DNA from: an uncultured Prevotella sp.
GTDB taxonomy: Bacteria; Bacteroidota; Bacteroidia; Bacteroidales; Bacteroidaceae
Assembly (NCBI GenBank): GCA_946405145.1
Contig: CAMJGE010000001.1
Coordinates: 62,001 to 126,000, forward strand
Direction: 5' to 3'
Length of the DNA stretch: 64,000 nt
A model generated the notes under the pieces. The model ran no database searches and was not told where the DNA came from. It worked only from the letters and a program-made list of their open reading frames with translations. The position numbers and the translations under genes are program-made. This document shows, in pieces, positions 1 through 9,354 of this stretch (position 1 is the first letter of the stretch; every line of letters starts with the position of its first letter).

Positions 1-190
1 AATGGGTGATAAACACATGACTAAGCTTCGTAAAACGCACCCTGCATTTACGCAGTTGCATCTGGGTACCTTCAGCACAATCAAGCATCAACACTTTGTC
101 ACGCACCTCCACCACTTGTGACGATGCGTAATGTCGAAGGGTGGGAAGTGCACTTCCACAGCCTAAGATATGAACTTTGAACGGTTCCAC
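1..190 (-). CDS. rnz: Ribonuclease Z, N-terminal part (cut by the window start)
   Basis: Translating the minus strand from a GTG at 188-190 gives a reading frame that stays open to base 1 and is cut there. It begins VEPFKVHILGCGSALPT, continues with LDCAEGTQMQLRK and ends at VFITH. This is the N-terminus of the RNase Z family of metallo-beta-lactamase-fold tRNA 3' processing enzymes, and the zinc-binding HxHxDH motif should follow just outside the window. An in-frame TAA, the stop of the upstream lipoprotein gene, lies at 203-205, so the start must lie within 12 bases of 190; GTG is the only common start codon there. The gene is the last visible member of the mazG-lipoprotein-rnz minus-strand unit. 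Confidence 0.85.
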   Translation of the reverse strand, partial: MEPFKVHILGCGSALPTLRHYASSQVVEVRDKVLMLDCAEGTQMQLRKCRVRFTKLSHVFITH

Positions 191-202
191 CAGTAAGAGG
201 GA

Positions 203-895
203 TTAAATCTTATTGAACTCGTCGCTAGTATCCTCCAGCTCCAATCCGTGAAGATCTACTTTCGGCTTTTCCTTCCAACGGTTATACTCGAAAGTCTCGG
301 TCTCATCTCGGGGCTTGCCAATGGTACGGTAAGCTAAGGTATCAGGACCAAGCATCAGGATCTCATAGCGGTTGGTCTCTTGTTCATCACCGCCGCCTTC
401 ACGTACCAGCAGGATTTCCAGTTCGCCATTGACAATCTTCCAAGTACGATATACAATCACACTCTGCTCGATACTCTCAGCAATACCACCTTCTTTGATG
501 CGGATACCAACCTCAGCACTGCCATCGATGGGGTCAGGCATCACCCAGTCGCCCATCAGTGCATTCAAGTTGATGACCTGAAGGGCCGTACGGCCTGTAC
601 TATCGGGAACAACAGCTAAACGATCAGAAGAATCAAAACCTCCAAACACCTTGCCAGTCTCACGGGCACGGGCGACATTCAACTTCAACGTGTCACCACT
701 ATCAGTAATCATCTCCAATGTGTTCATTGCTGAGTTTGATGTACAGATTCCATATACAGTACGGTCGCGTGATGAGAGATCTTCCACTGTTGTTGAATCC
801 TCATCATCAGCATACTGCTGATTATTGTTACCGCCACAGCTACCAAAAAGCAACACGCTAGCCATAAACACTCCAAAAAATACGCTTTTATTCAT
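203..895 (-). CDS. Lipocalin-like lipoprotein
   Basis: This 230-aa protein begins with a lipoprotein signal peptide: a hydrophobic run followed by the lipobox LFGSC, so Cys20 would be lipidated. After an acidic low-complexity spacer, two beta-rich stretches follow; the second (about residues 115-205) has the pattern GDWVMPDP...GIRIKEGGIAESI...YRTWKIVNGELEI...YEILMLGPDTL typical of lipocalin-like lipoproteins of Bacteroidetes. No ligand or enzymatic role can be read from it. It lies 25 bp downstream of mazG and 12 bp upstream of rnz and is probably co-transcribed with both. Confidence 0.7.
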   Translation of the reverse strand: MNKSVFFGVFMASVLLFGSCGGNNNQQYADDEDSTTVEDLSSRDRTVYGICTSNSAMNTLEMITDSGDTLKLNVARARETGKVFGGFDSSDRLAVVPDSTGRTALQVINLNALMGDWVMPDPIDGSAEVGIRIKEGGIAESIEQSVIVYRTWKIVNGELEILLVREGGGDEQETNRYEILMLGPDTLAYRTIGKPRDETETFEYNRWKEKPKVDLHGLELEDTSDEFNKI

Positions 896-920
896 ACCTT
901 AATATATTTTATGATTGATT

Positions 921-1781
921 CTACTCCTGTTGTTTCGCTTCATTCCAAAGCTGATCCATCTCTTCGAGGGTCATGTCCTTGAGAGGTTTCCCTATCTTGA
1001 TACTGTGAGCCTCAATATAATTGAAACGATTGATAAACTTACGATTGGTCTTCTCTAAGGCATTGTCGGGGTTCAGCTTATAGAGGCGTGCCGCATTGAT
1101 GACACTGAAAAGGAAATCGCCCAATTCGGCAGTGGAGCGCTCCTTATCCTCTTTATTCAGTTCAACCTCAAGTTCACCGAGTTCCTCACGCACCTTCTTC
1201 CACACATCCTGACGGTCCTCCCAGTCGAAGCCGACATTACGAGCCTTATCCTGAATGCGATAGGCTTTGATGAGTGATGGCAGAGCCTCTGGCACACCAG
1301 AGAGGACACTCTCATTACCATCCTTCTCCTTGAGCTTAATCTGCTCCCAGTTTTCTAGTACCTGGGTAACACTAGTAATACTAGTTGGACTAGGCTGACT
1401 AGAAGAACTAGCAGAACTAGGCACATACGGCAGGGGCTTGGGATCCTCAGCATCAATCTGCGAAGGATGATACACATGCGGATGGCGGGTGATCATCTTA
1501 CGCGTCAGGGCATTACAGACATCAGCCATATCAAACTGCTCCTTCTCTTCTGCAATCTTCGCATAGAAACAGATATGAAGCAGCACATCACCCAACTCCT
1601 TACAGATATCGGGTATGTCGTTCTTAATCAGGGCATCGCAGAGCTCATAGGTCTCTTCGATGGTATTGGGTCGCAGGCTTTCATTGGTCTGTTTCTTATC
1701 CCAGGGACAATTGGCTCTCAATGCATCCAAGACATCAAGAAATCGACCAAAAGCTTGCATTTTTTCCTCTTTTGTGTGCAT
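921..1781 (-). CDS. mazG: Nucleoside triphosphate pyrophosphohydrolase MazG
   Basis: MazG hydrolyses NTPs and dNTPs to the monophosphate and pyrophosphate, cleaning non-canonical nucleotides from the pool. The 286-aa product shows the two all-alpha MazG repeats. The first has the metal-binding acidic pattern EETYE (42-46) and KELGD (61-65). The second has REELGELEVE followed by AELGDFLFSVINAARL. It is somewhat longer than the E. coli enzyme (263 aa) because of a Ser/Thr/Pro-rich linker at about residues 119-139, which is encoded by a strictly periodic CTAG repeat (see the repeat entry). The gene starts a minus-strand unit with the lipoprotein and rnz and is divergent from valS. Confidence 0.95.
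   Translation of the reverse strand: MHTKEEKMQAFGRFLDVLDALRANCPWDKKQTNESLRPNTIEETYELCDALIKNDIPDICKELGDVLLHICFYAKIAEEKEQFDMADVCNALTRKMITRHPHVYHPSQIDAEDPKPLPYVPSSASSSSQPSPTSITSVTQVLENWEQIKLKEKDGNESVLSGVPEALPSLIKAYRIQDKARNVGFDWEDRQDVWKKVREELGELEVELNKEDKERSTAELGDFLFSVINAARLYKLNPDNALEKTNRKFINRFNYIEAHSIKIGKPLKDMTLEEMDQLWNEAKQQE
1355..1420. repeat. 9-bp-periodic CTAG repeat inside mazG
   Basis: CTAG occurs at 1355, 1372, 1381, 1390, 1399, 1408 and 1417, so six consecutive copies are spaced exactly 9 bp apart. On the coding strand each unit is three codons with an invariant AGT serine, giving S-x-x periodicity in the linker between the two MazG domains. The core is a palindromic ACTAGT or CTAG with variable bases between. 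Confidence 0.9.
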
Positions 1782-1800
1782 AAATTATTAATTAATGTGG

Positions 1801-1808
1801 CAAAGATA
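1801..1808 (-). promoter_or_regulatory. -7 promoter box of mazG
   Basis: Read on the minus strand this is TATCTTTG, an exact match to the Bacteroidetes TAnnTTTG box, 19 bp upstream of the mazG start. Confidence 0.65.
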
Positions 1809-1852
1809 CAAAATAATTGAGAATTGGGAATCGAGATTTGGGATTTTTTTTA

Positions 1853-1860
1853 TAATTTTG
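1853..1860 (+). promoter_or_regulatory. -7 promoter box of valS
   Basis: TAATTTTG matches TAnnTTTG and lies 32 bp before the chosen valS start at 1893. A clear -33 element at standard spacing is not visible. The box also argues against a start at 1824, because that would put the promoter inside the coding region. Confidence 0.65.
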
Positions 1861-1892
1861 CACCGATTTTAGAGAATAAACATCATATATAT

Positions 1893-4595
1893 ATGGAATT
1901 AGCAAGTAAATACGACCCAAAAGAGGTCGAAGGTAAGTGGTATCAGTACTGGCTGGACCACAAACTATTCTCAAGTAAACCAGACGGACGCGAGCCTTAT
2001 ACCATCGTGATTCCGCCGCCAAACGTGACTGGTGTGTTGCACATGGGTCACATGCTGAATAATACGATTCAGGACATTCTGGTGCGCCGTGCTCGTATGG
2101 AGGGTAAAAACGCACTATGGGTACCTGGTACCGACCACGCCTCTATCGCTACTGAGGCAAAAGTTGTAAAGAAACTCGCAGAACAGGGCATCAAGAAGCG
2201 CGACCTGACACGTGAGCAGTTTCTGAAGCATGCATGGGACTGGACAGATGAGCACGGTGGTATCATCTTGAAGCAGTTGCGCCGACTGGGTGCCAGCTGT
2301 GACTGGGACCGCACAGCCTTCACGATGGACGAGAAGCGTTCAGAGAGTGTGATTAAGGTGTTTGTCGATCTTTATAACAAGGGACTCATCTATCGTGGCC
2401 TGCGTATGGTCAACTGGGATCCCAAAGCACTCACAGCCCTTTCTACCGAGGAGGTGATTTACAAAGAAGAGCAGAGTCATCTATTCCATCTAAAATATTA
2501 TGTCGCAGATCTGAAGGCTCTCGATAATGAAGAGACTCTGAAGACTGAAGGCAATATCATCCACAAGGACGAAAAGGGCTACTATGCCGTAGTGGCTACC
2601 ACCCGCCCAGAGACCATCATGGGTGATACCGCCATGTGTATCAACCCCAAGGATCCAAAGAACCAGTGGCTAAAGGGTCGCAAAGTGATCGTGCCACTGG
2701 TCGGTCGCGTGATTCCTGTCATCGAAGATCGTTATGTAGATATCGAGTTTGGTACGGGTTGTCTGAAGGTGACACCCGCTCACGATACCAACGACTACAT
2801 GTTGGGTAAGACCCATAACCTCGAGACCATCGACATTTTCAATGCCGACGGTACCATCTCAGAGCAGAGTCCCCTCTACGTGGGTATGGACCGTATGGAC
2901 TGTCGCAAGCAGATAGCCAAAGATCTGCAAGAAGCAGGTCTGATGGAGAAGATTGAGGACTACGTCAACAAGGTTGGTTACTCTGAGCGTAACCCTGACA
3001 CTGCCATCGAGCCCCGTCTCTCACTGCAGTGGTTCCTGAAGATGAAGCATTTTGCTGACATCGCCCTACCCCCAGTGATGAACGATGAACTGAAATTCTA
3101 TCCAGCCAAATACAAGAACACGTATAAGAACTGGTTGGAGAATATCCAGGACTGGTGTATCTCACGCCAGTTGTGGTGGGGACACCGCATTCCTGCCTAT
3201 TATTATAATGAGGATGATGATTTCGTGGTAGCCGAAACTCGTGAAAAAGCTCTTAAATTGGCTCAGGAGAAAGATCCGAAGGTGACTGATGCCGATCTGC
3301 ATCAGGACGAGGATGCCCTCGACACTTGGTTCTCTTCATGGCTCTGGCCTATCTCACTCTTCGACGGTATCAACAATCCTGGCAACGAGGAGATTAACTA
3401 CTACTACCCCACTTCCGACTTGGTAACAGGTCCGGATATCATCTTCTTCTGGGTAGCTCGTATGATTATGGCTGGCTATGAGTATATTGGCAAGATGCCT
3501 TTCAAGAATGTTTATTTCACTGGTATCGTTCGCGACAAACTGGGTCGTAAGATGTCGAAATCATTAGGTAACTCTCCCGATCCTATCGAACTGATTGAAA
3601 AGTTTGGTGCCGATGGTGTGCGTATGGGTATGATGCTCTCTGCACCAGCTGGTAACGATATTCTCTTCGATGAGGCACTTTGCGAACAGGGACGTAACTT
3701 CAATAATAAGATCTGGAATGCTTTCCGCTTGGTAAAGGGCTGGAAGGTCGCTGATATCGAACAGCCTGAGTCTGGCAAGATTGCTACTGCATGGTTTGAA
3801 GCTAAGTTGCGCCAAACCAATGCTGAGGTGGATGATCTCTTTAAGAAGTATCGTCTCTCTGAGGCACTGATGGCTGTCTACAAGCTCTTCTGGGACGAGT
3901 TCTCAAGCTGGTATCTGGAGATGGTGAAACCCGCTTATATCAATGGTGAGGCACAACCTATCGACAAAGCTACCTACGATAAGACCCTTGAGTTCTTCGA
4001 GATTCTGCTTAAGATGCTGCACCCCTTCATGCCATTTATCACTGAGGAACTCTGGCAGCACCTATATGACCGCAAGGATGGCGAGAGCATCATGAGTGAC
4101 AGCTTGAAACTTGCTACTCCCACAGAGGCTGATGAGAAGCTTGCTGCTCAGATTGAGAGTGTGAAGCTGATAGTTTCTGGTGTGCGTATGGTTCGCAGTT
4201 CAAAGAACATCGCCCCCAAAGAACAACTCGACCTTCAGGCTGTTGGCAGCAACAACTATGAGGCTTTCAACACCATTATTGCCAAGATGGCTAACCTCAG
4301 TGCCATTAACGTGGTGGCTGAGAAGGATGCCACTGCTTCAGCCTTCATGGTAGGTACCGACGAGTTTGCCGTACCTCTGGGTAACATGATTGATGTGGAG
4401 GCAGAAATTCAGAAGATGGAGGCTCAGTTGCAACACCTTGAAGGCTTCCTGGCGGGTGTGAAGAAGAAGCTCTCCAACGAGCGTTTCGTAGCCAATGCTC
4501 CTGAGGCTGTCGTAGCCCTTGAGCGTAAGAAGCAGAGCGATTCAGAAGAGAAGATTGCAGCACTGAAAGAAAGTATCGCTGCACTGAAAGGATAA
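1893..4595 (+). CDS. valS: Valine--tRNA ligase
   Basis: ValRS charges tRNA-Val and edits mischarged threonine. The product is 900 aa from the ATG at 1893 ([20 protein letters not shown]), the usual N-terminus of the family. The HIGH-type motif appears in [16 protein letters not shown], the editing domain contains [12 protein letters not shown], the catalytic KMSKS motif appears as [11 protein letters not shown], and a C-terminal coiled-coil arm is visible over the last ~60 residues. An in-frame ATG at 1824 would add 23 residues, but these lie across the promoter box, so the later start is preferred. The gene is monocistronic and ends in a strong shared terminator. Confidence 0.97.
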   Translation: MELASKYDPKEVEGKWYQYWLDHKLFSSKPDGREPYTIVIPPPNVTGVLHMGHMLNNTIQDILVRRARMEGKNALWVPGTDHASIATEAKVVKKLAEQGIKKRDLTREQFLKHAWDWTDEHGGIILKQLRRLGASCDWDRTAFTMDEKRSESVIKVFVDLYNKGLIYRGLRMVNWDPKALTALSTEEVIYKEEQSHLFHLKYYVADLKALDNEETLKTEGNIIHKDEKGYYAVVATTRPETIMGDTAMCINPKDPKNQWLKGRKVIVPLVGRVIPVIEDRYVDIEFGTGCLKVTPAHDTNDYMLGKTHNLETIDIFNADGTISEQSPLYVGMDRMDCRKQIAKDLQEAGLMEKIEDYVNKVGYSERNPDTAIEPRLSLQWFLKMKHFADIALPPVMNDELKFYPAKYKNTYKNWLENIQDWCISRQLWWGHRIPAYYYNEDDDFVVAETREKALKLAQEKDPKVTDADLHQDEDALDTWFSSWLWPISLFDGINNPGNEEINYYYPTSDLVTGPDIIFFWVARMIMAGYEYIGKMPFKNVYFTGIVRDKLGRKMSKSLGNSPDPIELIEKFGADGVRMGMMLSAPAGNDILFDEALCEQGRNFNNKIWNAFRLVKGWKVADIEQPESGKIATAWFEAKLRQTNAEVDDLFKKYRLSEALMAVYKLFWDEFSSWYLEMVKPAYINGEAQPIDKATYDKTLEFFEILLKMLHPFMPFITEELWQHLYDRKDGESIMSDSLKLATPTEADEKLAAQIESVKLIVSGVRMVRSSKNIAPKEQLDLQAVGSNNYEAFNTIIAKMANLSAINVVAEKDATASAFMVGTDEFAVPLGNMIDVEAEIQKMEAQLQHLEGFLAGVKKKLSNERFVANAPEAVVALERKKQSDSEEKIAALKESIAALKG

Positions 4596-4613
4596 TTTCT
4601 GAAAACTATTATC

Positions 4614-4650
4614 AATAATAAAGCCTCGCAATTCGCGAGGCTTTATTATT
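4614..4650. terminator. Bidirectional terminator between valS and the bamD operon
   Basis: A perfect 16-bp inverted repeat (4614-4629 and 4635-4650) surrounds a 5-nt loop. The stem core is AAGCCTCGC and the outer stem is A-rich on one side and T-rich on the other, so it can end transcription of both converging units. Confidence 0.9.
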
Positions 4651-4653
4651 ATC

Positions 4654-5115
4654 TTATCGGATTCTATCCATCGAGCGGACTAACTTTTCATCAGCATTGA
4701 TAGCGCGACGTGCCATCAGATAGAAGATGAAAGCTATAGCTGGGAAGACTGCTGGCCATGTAGGACGGAAATCAACAGTACCCCAAGACTTATCGGCTAC
4801 TGTCTGACTGACGACAAAGTAGCAAACATACCATCCAAGAACCAACAAGGCATTAAACAGACAGAAAAGCGCCTGTAACTTGCGGTTGCGATAGAGAAAG
4901 ATAGTATAGGTGGCAATCACCGTTGTTGGCAGCAGCACAGCGAATAGCGGCCACGTGTCGAAATGGTGTTTGCCCAACGGATCGGTAAACCACAGGTTAT
5001 ACACCCGTGCAACCTCAAGACCTGCAGCCTTAAAGGAACCTATCTGCATACAAAGACAAATGACGGTCATCACGATGGCCGCCAAGAGGAAAAGTGTCTG
5101 TTTACGCTGAATCAT
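4654..5115 (-). CDS. DUF4293 family membrane protein
   Basis: The 153-aa protein starts MIQRKQTLFLLAAIVM and has four predicted transmembrane helices (about residues 7-25, 55-75, 82-102 and 125-145). This matches the DUF4293 family of Bacteroidetes inner-membrane proteins of unknown function. It lies 12 bp after rpoZ, the usual neighbourhood of this family (bamD-rpoZ-DUF4293). No function is assigned. Confidence 0.8.
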   Translation of the reverse strand: MIQRKQTLFLLAAIVMTVICLCMQIGSFKAAGLEVARVYNLWFTDPLGKHHFDTWPLFAVLLPTTVIATYTIFLYRNRKLQALFCLFNALLVLGWYVCYFVVSQTVADKSWGTVDFRPTWPAVFPAIAFIFYLMARRAINADEKLVRSMDRIR

Positions 5116-5127
5116 GACACCTAAATA

Positions 5128-5466
5128 TTAATTCTCTTCAGAAGAGATGTCACGAGTAGGGTCACGCCAATAGACCTTATTTTCAATAAACTCCTGAGTA
5201 GCGAGGAGGGTGGGCTTCGGCAGCTTCTCATAATAACGTGAGATCTCTATCTGCTCGCGGTTCTCAAACACCTCTTCAAGACTATCATTGTAAGAGGCGA
5301 ACTCTGCCAACTTCTTGCTCAGGTCTTCCTTAATCTGAACACTGATCTGATTAGCGCGCTTTGCGATAATTGCGACACTCTCGTAGATGTTGCCCGTATC
5401 ATCGCAAAGATCCATAATGTTACGGGTTACGGTATTAACCGGTGCTTTTGATTTCTTATAATCCAT
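5128..5466 (-). CDS. rpoZ: RNA polymerase omega subunit, Bacteroidetes type
   Basis: This 112-aa protein contains the Rpb6/omega core: NIYESVAIIAKRANQISVQIKEDLSKKL, followed by an acidic C-terminal tail. Omega binds the beta' subunit and helps RNA polymerase assembly. The segment VAIIAKRANQI corresponds to the conserved A-R/K-R-A motif of omega. It sits between bamD and the DUF4293 gene in a tightly spaced minus-strand operon, an order conserved in the phylum. Confidence 0.9.
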   Translation of the reverse strand: MDYKKSKAPVNTVTRNIMDLCDDTGNIYESVAIIAKRANQISVQIKEDLSKKLAEFASYNDSLEEVFENREQIEISRYYEKLPKPTLLATQEFIENKVYWRDPTRDISSEEN

Positions 5467-5497
5467 ACTTTTATTTTGAACTTTTATATTTTACATA

Positions 5498-6325
5498 TTA
5501 ATCTTTCACGACCTTCTTACACTTGGCGATATATTTCTCTGCAAGACTCACATTCTTCGACTCTGGGAACTCGTTGATGAAACCATAGCATTCATCCTCA
5601 GCATCACGATAACGCTCAACACGTCTCTGCTGCGTACTATTCTCTGCCAACTGGAACTTACTCTTCATAATAAGCAACATAAACTCCTCACGCAGATTGC
5701 AGTAGGGATAGGTCTTCAAAGCATTCTGAGATGTGATGATACAAGCTGAGTAATTACTCTCATCATTAGAGTTGATATTGCCGAAATAGCCACCCAGATT
5801 GTAATAGAGTTCTGCTGCCAGATACTCTTTACGAATCAGTTTATCGTATAACTCATATAGCCTGTCTTGAGCACGAGAACGTAACTTGGAATCAGGGTAT
5901 AGATCCATAAACTGCTGATAAGCCGTGATGGAACCATTCGTAGGAGACTGGTCGAGACGTGGTTCTGGAGAACTCTCATAGAGTGCTTCACCTACGTAAA
6001 AAGCTGCTTGTTCTGCAAAAATACCACGCGGATAACTGGTTCCGTACTTCTTGAATGTCTCTGAAGCAGCCTGATAATCTTGGTTGTTATACTGAGCCAT
6101 GGCCAACATATACAAGCACTCTTGAGCTTCTTCGGAGCCCTTCTTAATGGTTACCAGTTCCTCAAGCAATGATACTGCCTGCTGGAACTTACCATTAGCA
6201 AAACACTCTTTGGCTTGTTCGTATTTGGCTTCATTGTCGCCATACTTATAAACGGCATTGAACTCCGACTTACAACTAGTCAGCAGGAGCGCCATACATG
6301 AGAGGATAATGATACTTTTCTTCAT
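5498..6325 (-). CDS. bamD: Outer membrane assembly lipoprotein BamD
   Basis: BamD is the essential lipoprotein of the BAM complex that inserts beta-barrel proteins into the outer membrane. From the ATG at 6325 the product is 275 aa and begins MKKSIIILSCMALLLTSCKS, a lipoprotein signal with lipobox LLTSC. It is followed by TPR-like helical repeats (YEQAKECFANGKFQQAVSLLEEL, YNNQDYQAASETFKKY, RSRAQDRLYELYDKL). A further in-frame ATG four codons upstream is possible but would place the signal peptide off its N-terminus. The gene heads an operon with rpoZ and the DUF4293 gene and is divergent from uvrB. Confidence 0.93.
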   Translation of the reverse strand: MKKSIIILSCMALLLTSCKSEFNAVYKYGDNEAKYEQAKECFANGKFQQAVSLLEELVTIKKGSEEAQECLYMLAMAQYNNQDYQAASETFKKYGTSYPRGIFAEQAAFYVGEALYESSPEPRLDQSPTNGSITAYQQFMDLYPDSKLRSRAQDRLYELYDKLIRKEYLAAELYYNLGGYFGNINSNDESNYSACIITSQNALKTYPYCNLREEFMLLIMKSKFQLAENSTQQRRVERYRDAEDECYGFINEFPESKNVSLAEKYIAKCKKVVKD

Positions 6326-6334
6326 ATCGGGGTG

Positions 6335-6342
6335 CAAAGTTA
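6335..6342 (-). promoter_or_regulatory. -7 promoter box of bamD
   Basis: On the minus strand this is TAACTTTG, an exact TAnnTTTG match. Only nine bases separate it from the ATG at 6325, so the 5' leader is expected to be only a few nucleotides long. Confidence 0.65.
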
Positions 6343-6426
6343 CATATTTTTTGGTACGTATAGCGCGTAAAGCACACTTTTTTTGAAAAAATTAATAATA
6401 AAAGGCATATTCTACGTCAATTTTAC

Positions 6427-6434
6427 TATCTTTG
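6427..6434 (+). promoter_or_regulatory. -7 promoter box of uvrB
   Basis: TATCTTTG matches TAnnTTTG and ends only nine bases before the uvrB ATG at 6444. The mRNA is therefore predicted to be nearly leaderless. A TTG at 6432 overlaps the box and cannot be the start codon. Confidence 0.7.
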
Positions 6435-6443
6435 CAACTTGTT

Positions 6444-8474
6444 ATGGGAAATTTCATACTTACATCAGACTATAAGCCAACAGGCGACCAGCCTGAAGCC
6501 ATCAGAGAACTGACAGACGGTATCGAGCGTGGCGACAAGGCACAGGTATTGTTGGGCGTAACTGGTTCAGGCAAGACTTTCACGATGGCGAATGTCATTG
6601 CCAACTGCAATCGCCCTACCCTTATTTTGAGCCATAATAAGACGCTGGCTCATCAATTGTATGTGGAAATGAAAGAGTTCTTTCCCCAGAATGCCGTTGA
6701 GTATTATGTCAGTTATTACGACTACTACCAACCAGAGGCATATCTGCCCACCACGGATACCTATATCGAAAAAGATCTCTCTATCAATGAGGAAATAGAT
6801 CGCCTGAGACTATCTGCAGTATCTAATTTATTATCAGGGAGAAAAGACGTTGTTGTTGTAGCTTCTGTTTCATGTATTTATGGTATGGGAAGTCCTGTGG
6901 CTCTACAAGAGAATGTTATTGAATTGCATGTAGGTCAGAAGTTAGACCGTAACGCTTTGTTAAGGAAATTAGTGCAGTCTCTCTATGTCAGGAATGACCT
7001 TGATCTTCAGCGTGGCAACTTTAGAGTAAAGGGTGATACGGTGGATATTGCGATGGCTTATAGTGAGGTTGTGCTTCGTGTTACTTTCTGGGATGATGAG
7101 ATAGATGCCCTTGAAGAAGTAGATGCAGTCACCTTCGATCGTCTGGCTCGTTTTGAAGAATACAAGCTCTATCCTGCCAATCTTTTCATGACCTCACAGG
7201 AGCAGACCAACATCGCGATTCATCAGATACAAGACGACCTTATGCAGCAGATAGCTTTCTTCCAAGATGCAGGCGACCCTATAAAGGCGCAGCGCATCAA
7301 GGAACGGGTAGAATATGACATGGAAATGATCAAGGAGTTAGGGCACTGTTCGGGCATAGAGAACTACAGCCGCTATTTTGATGGACGAAAGGCAGGAGAA
7401 CGCCCTTATTGTCTGCTTGACTTCTTCCCCGACGACTACATCCTTTTTATAGATGAGAGCCATGTATCTGTACCTCAGCTGAGTGCCATGTATGGAGGCG
7501 ACCGCAGCCGTAAGCGCAACCTGGTGGAATATGGGTTCCGACTGCCAGCAGCCTTCGACAACCGTCCGCTCAGATTCGAGGAGTTTCAGGAGATGGTGAA
7601 TCAGGTGATCTACGTCAGCGCCACACCTGCCGACTTCGAATTGGCAGAGGCAGAGGGTGTGGTGGTGGAACAGGTGATCCGTCCTACAGGATTATTGGAT
7701 CCCGATATTGAGGTACGCCCTAGTCAGAACCAAATTGACGACTTGATGGATGAAATCCTGACACGTAGTCATCGGAACGAACGTGTGCTGGTAACAACTT
7801 TGACGAAGCGTATGGCAGAAGAGCTGACCGCCTATCTCTTAGATCATGGCGTTCACACGAACTATATCCATAGTGAGGTCAAGACTTTGGAGCGCGTTCA
7901 GATCCTCAACGATCTGCGACAAGGTGTCTATGACGTGCTGGTGGGTGTGAACCTCCTGCGTGAGGGACTCGATCTGCCCGAAGTATCATTAGTAGCCATT
8001 CTCGATGCTGACAAGGAGGGGTTCTTACGCAACCATCGCAGTCTAACACAGACGGCAGGGCGTGCTGCCAGAAACGTGAACGGCAAGGTGATTATGTATG
8101 CTGATAGCATTACAGCCTCTATGCAACTGACTATTGACGAGACCCGTAGGCGCAGGGAGAAGCAGATACGGTACAATGAGACCCACGGTATCACCCCCAA
8201 ACAGATTGTCAAGAACATCAGTGCTGGTACCCTCCAAAAGGAAGAGCGAGCCGATATCAAAGAGCTGAGACGAGCCATGCAGGTGCCTGAAGCACAGATA
8301 GATATGGCAGCCGATCCAATTGTGGAGCGTATGACAAGACCACAACTTGAGAAGAGTATTGCAGAGACCACCCGTCTGATGAAGGAGGCAGCCAAGAATC
8401 TCGAGTTCTTGCAAGCCGCCCAATATCGTGATGAAATCATCAGGCTACAGAAAGAACTGGAACTGAAAACGTGA
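6444..8474 (+). CDS. uvrB: Excinuclease ABC subunit UvrB
   Basis: UvrB is the damage-verifying helicase-like subunit of nucleotide excision repair. The 676-aa product contains Walker A GVTGSGKTF, the DNA-clamping beta-hairpin region YYDYYQPEAYLP, the DEAD-like IDESHVS, motif V/VI segments GVNLLREGLDLPEVSLV and QTAGRAARNVNGKV, and a C-terminal UVR motif for contact with UvrA/UvrC. The start is set by homology (MGNFILTSDYKPTGDQPEAI). The gene stands alone, divergent from bamD, and no LexA-like operator could be recognised. Confidence 0.97.
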   Translation: MGNFILTSDYKPTGDQPEAIRELTDGIERGDKAQVLLGVTGSGKTFTMANVIANCNRPTLILSHNKTLAHQLYVEMKEFFPQNAVEYYVSYYDYYQPEAYLPTTDTYIEKDLSINEEIDRLRLSAVSNLLSGRKDVVVVASVSCIYGMGSPVALQENVIELHVGQKLDRNALLRKLVQSLYVRNDLDLQRGNFRVKGDTVDIAMAYSEVVLRVTFWDDEIDALEEVDAVTFDRLARFEEYKLYPANLFMTSQEQTNIAIHQIQDDLMQQIAFFQDAGDPIKAQRIKERVEYDMEMIKELGHCSGIENYSRYFDGRKAGERPYCLLDFFPDDYILFIDESHVSVPQLSAMYGGDRSRKRNLVEYGFRLPAAFDNRPLRFEEFQEMVNQVIYVSATPADFELAEAEGVVVEQVIRPTGLLDPDIEVRPSQNQIDDLMDEILTRSHRNERVLVTTLTKRMAEELTAYLLDHGVHTNYIHSEVKTLERVQILNDLRQGVYDVLVGVNLLREGLDLPEVSLVAILDADKEGFLRNHRSLTQTAGRAARNVNGKVIMYADSITASMQLTIDETRRRREKQIRYNETHGITPKQIVKNISAGTLQKEERADIKELRRAMQVPEAQIDMAADPIVERMTRPQLEKSIAETTRLMKEAAKNLEFLQAAQYRDEIIRLQKELELKT

Positions 8475-8534
8475 AAAATAACAAAATACGTGTTAATTCC
8501 ACGTGTTATGTGCCTTATTTTTAATTATTCTTCG

Positions 8535-8561
8535 TAATTTTGCCCAAAATTTATAATTTTG
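8535..8561 (+). promoter_or_regulatory. Tandem -7 boxes before the DUF4468-porin operon
   Basis: Two exact TAATTTTG boxes lie at 8535-8542 and 8554-8561, 19 bp apart, upstream of the ATG at 8567. The second ends five bases before the start codon and would give a leaderless message; the first would give a leader of about 20 nt. Which one is used cannot be told from sequence. Confidence 0.5.
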
Positions 8562-8566
8562 TTGAT

Positions 8567-9184
8567 ATGAAAAGAATACTGATAGCAATTCTGGCTTTGA
8601 TGCCTCTATTGGCAATAGCCCAGGACAACACATGGGAAAGAATAGAACAAGAACCTGTGGAACCAACCAACCCTGACGCAAAATATCTGGCTAAGGATGC
8701 CGTGCCTGTCGTTGACGGAAAAGTTTGTTGGACGACAACCATCTCTGCCCCAGGCAAGTCAGCACAACAGATCTTCACCATTCTGCATAAGCAACTGGAT
8801 AAGATGATTAAAGAACCTAACCAGTTGGAAGGCAGTTCTATTGTGGTGGATGATTCTGTAAAGTACGAATTAGGAACTGTTTTCCATGAGTGGTTGGTAT
8901 TCAGGAGCGCTGCGCTCTCACTCGATCGCACCAAGTTCAACTTTGTAGTTGAGGTGAAGTGTTTCGACGAAAAGGCCGAGGTGGCTATAAACCGAATTTC
9001 TTATGATTATGAAATTGGTCGTGAAAAGGTACATTATAGTGAAGAATGGATTACGGATAAGAATGCCGTAAACAAGAAGCGCACCAAGCTCTATCCTATT
9101 TCCAGCAAGTTCCGCAGAAAGACCATCGACCGTAAGGACTTTATATTTAAGAAGTTTAACGATTTACTCAACGAGAAGAAATGA
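8567..9184 (+). CDS. DUF4468 domain-containing secreted protein
   Basis: From the ATG at 8567 the product is 205 aa, starting MKRILIAILALMPLLAIAQ, a Sec signal peptide with probable cleavage at AIAQ-D. The mature part resembles the DUF4468 family, a TBP-like-fold domain of periplasmic Bacteroidetes proteins, with the pattern VPVVDGKVCWTTTISAPGKSAQQIFTIL early and VNRISYDYE-like strands later. Function is unknown. Its stop codon overlaps the start of the next gene (ATGA at 9181), which suggests translational coupling with the small membrane protein and the porin. Confidence 0.75.
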   Translation: MKRILIAILALMPLLAIAQDNTWERIEQEPVEPTNPDAKYLAKDAVPVVDGKVCWTTTISAPGKSAQQIFTILHKQLDKMIKEPNQLEGSSIVVDDSVKYELGTVFHEWLVFRSAALSLDRTKFNFVVEVKCFDEKAEVAINRISYDYEIGREKVHYSEEWITDKNAVNKKRTKLYPISSKFRRKTIDRKDFIFKKFNDLLNEKK

Positions 9185-9354
9185 GCAAAGACAAAATCCG
9201 CAACATACTGAACATCATCTTTATGATTGGTGCAGTTGTGGGCGTGATACTATACCTCTCAAAGAATGAGGAGCGACATTATCTCGGTCTGTATATTATC
9301 TTGATTTCCATGTGCTTCAAGATCGCAGAGTCATCAATGAGAATGATTAAATGA
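9181..9354 (+). CDS. Small membrane protein (57 aa) between the DUF4468 and porin genes
   Basis: A 57-codon frame starts with ATG at 9181 and stops with TGA at 9352-9354. It overlaps the upstream gene by four bases (ATGA) and the downstream porin by four bases (ATGA), so it is held in a three-gene coupled unit, which strongly supports that it is translated. The product starts MSKDKIRNILNIIFMIGAVVG and has two predicted membrane helices (about 8-26 and 35-50) joined by a short charged turn (SKNEERH). I do not recognise the family. The context suggests an envelope role. Confidence 0.8.
   Translation: MSKDKIRNILNIIFMIGAVVGVILYLSKNEERHYLGLYIILISMCFKIAESSMRMIK

Noticed and set aside
1824..1892. 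Longer N-terminus for ValRS starting at 1824
   Set aside because: It would span the promoter box and add residues unlike the family; the start at 1893 matches known ValRS sequences.
6432..6443. Upstream TTG start for uvrB
   Set aside because: The codon lies inside the -7 box, so it is not transcribed; the ATG at 6444 fits homologues.
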